A stretch of DNA of 62,762 nucleotides from UBA2329 sp964577215 (GTDB taxonomy: Bacteria; Bacteroidota; Bacteroidia; Chitinophagales; Saprospiraceae). Positions 62,627-62,762 of the stretch are shown here, piece after piece (positions within the stretch are counted from its first letter, which is position 1; every line of letters starts with the position of its first letter). The notes beneath the pieces were generated by a model. The model made no database searches, was not told the origin of the DNA, and saw only the letters and a list, made by a program, of their open reading frames with translations. The translations under genes and the position numbers were made by a program. Where the stretch lies: positions 1 through 62,762 of the forward strand of contig CAZNYK010000006.1 of assembly GCA_964577215.1 (NCBI GenBank). The letters run 5' to 3'.

Positions 62627-62762
62627 CAGGTACCGGGAGGCCCACAGGGGATTGAACATCCCCGTTTCGCCGGCGGTGTGATGAGTGTCCAATTTCGGAA
62701 TGACGCTTGCTGCATCCGGGCTGAAAGTCAATTTTTACCCGACGAAACATGGTTTGCGAAAA
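62627..62762. other. Intergenic end of window
   Basis: No gene is seen. The last 25 bases begin with the box CCCGACGAAA (62738-62747) shared with the elements at 2368 and 10811, followed by atggtttgcg, so another copy of that element may start here and continue past the window. Confidence 0.4.

Noticed and set aside
1..62762. tRNA, rRNA, riboswitch, IS element or prophage
   Set aside because: No cloverleaf, rRNA-like stretch, known riboswitch core, transposase, integrase or phage structural gene was recognised on either strand.

Overview
The window comes from a Bacteroidota genome. The evidence is the gliding genes gldD and gldE in the order mutY-ssb-gldE-gldD, several secreted proteins ending in type IX secretion (T9SS) sorting domains, a hybrid two-component regulator with a sensor propeller, an Oar-type TonB receptor, DUF3810 and DUF4249 proteins, and -7 boxes of the TAnnTTTG type. 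The fairly GC-rich sequence, very large adhesin-like genes and gene style point to Saprospiria (Lewinella/Haliscomenobacter-like); that placement is inference. Three runs of exactly 100 N show a draft scaffold. At least one of them (56393-56492) is a false gap, because about 54 bases are repeated on both sides of it.

Layout. 1-1277: tail of an Mrp/Mnh cation antiporter operon (mnhD end, mnhE, mnhF, mnhG). 1274-13027: housekeeping and membrane genes (DUF3810 metalloprotease-like protein, thioredoxin, DUF58 protein, a GMC oxidoreductase with its Tat lipoprotein subunit, YidC, proline dehydrogenase, shikimate dehydrogenase, a di-haem peroxidase). 13036-20827: secreted PD40 and PQQ-sugar-dehydrogenase proteins, an SDR, a DUF2279 protein and a TonB receptor, separated by short repeats. 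21000-27149: a one-protein hybrid sensor/regulator followed by two secreted paralogues that it probably controls. 27150-29251: palindrome-rich intergenic DNA, Uma2 and a YheT-like hydrolase. 29303-41054: TamB, a fused formiminotransferase-cyclodeaminase, gldD/gldE/ssb/mutY and a divergent HD hydrolase. 41155-46284: hydrolase, acyltransferase-like membrane protein, prolyl oligopeptidase, DinB. 46299-62626: a 2361-residue T9SS type B surface protein with long internal repeats, a small secreted protein, a DUF4249 lipoprotein, a geranylgeranyl-reductase-like flavoprotein, a GDPD, an Oar receptor and a lamin-tail T9SS protein.

The most unusual signal is a set of short tandem arrays with a 7-base period. 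They use several different words (ggataaa, agcatag, gtaaaaa/tttttac, ttttgca, cagtcgg, ggaaccc). Most start at or within a few bases of a stop codon (mnhD, the PQQ dehydrogenase, the SDR, DUF2279, the TonB receptor, gldD, the prolyl oligopeptidase). In three cases the stop codon lies inside the repeat unit, so the array puts stops in all three frames. Two more arrays lie inside genes: one encodes the hydrophobic core of the DUF2279 signal peptide, the other the loop between the two dimerisation helices of the hybrid histidine kinase. Two of the three N gaps touch such arrays.

No rRNA, tRNA, CRISPR array, prophage or complete insertion sequence was seen.
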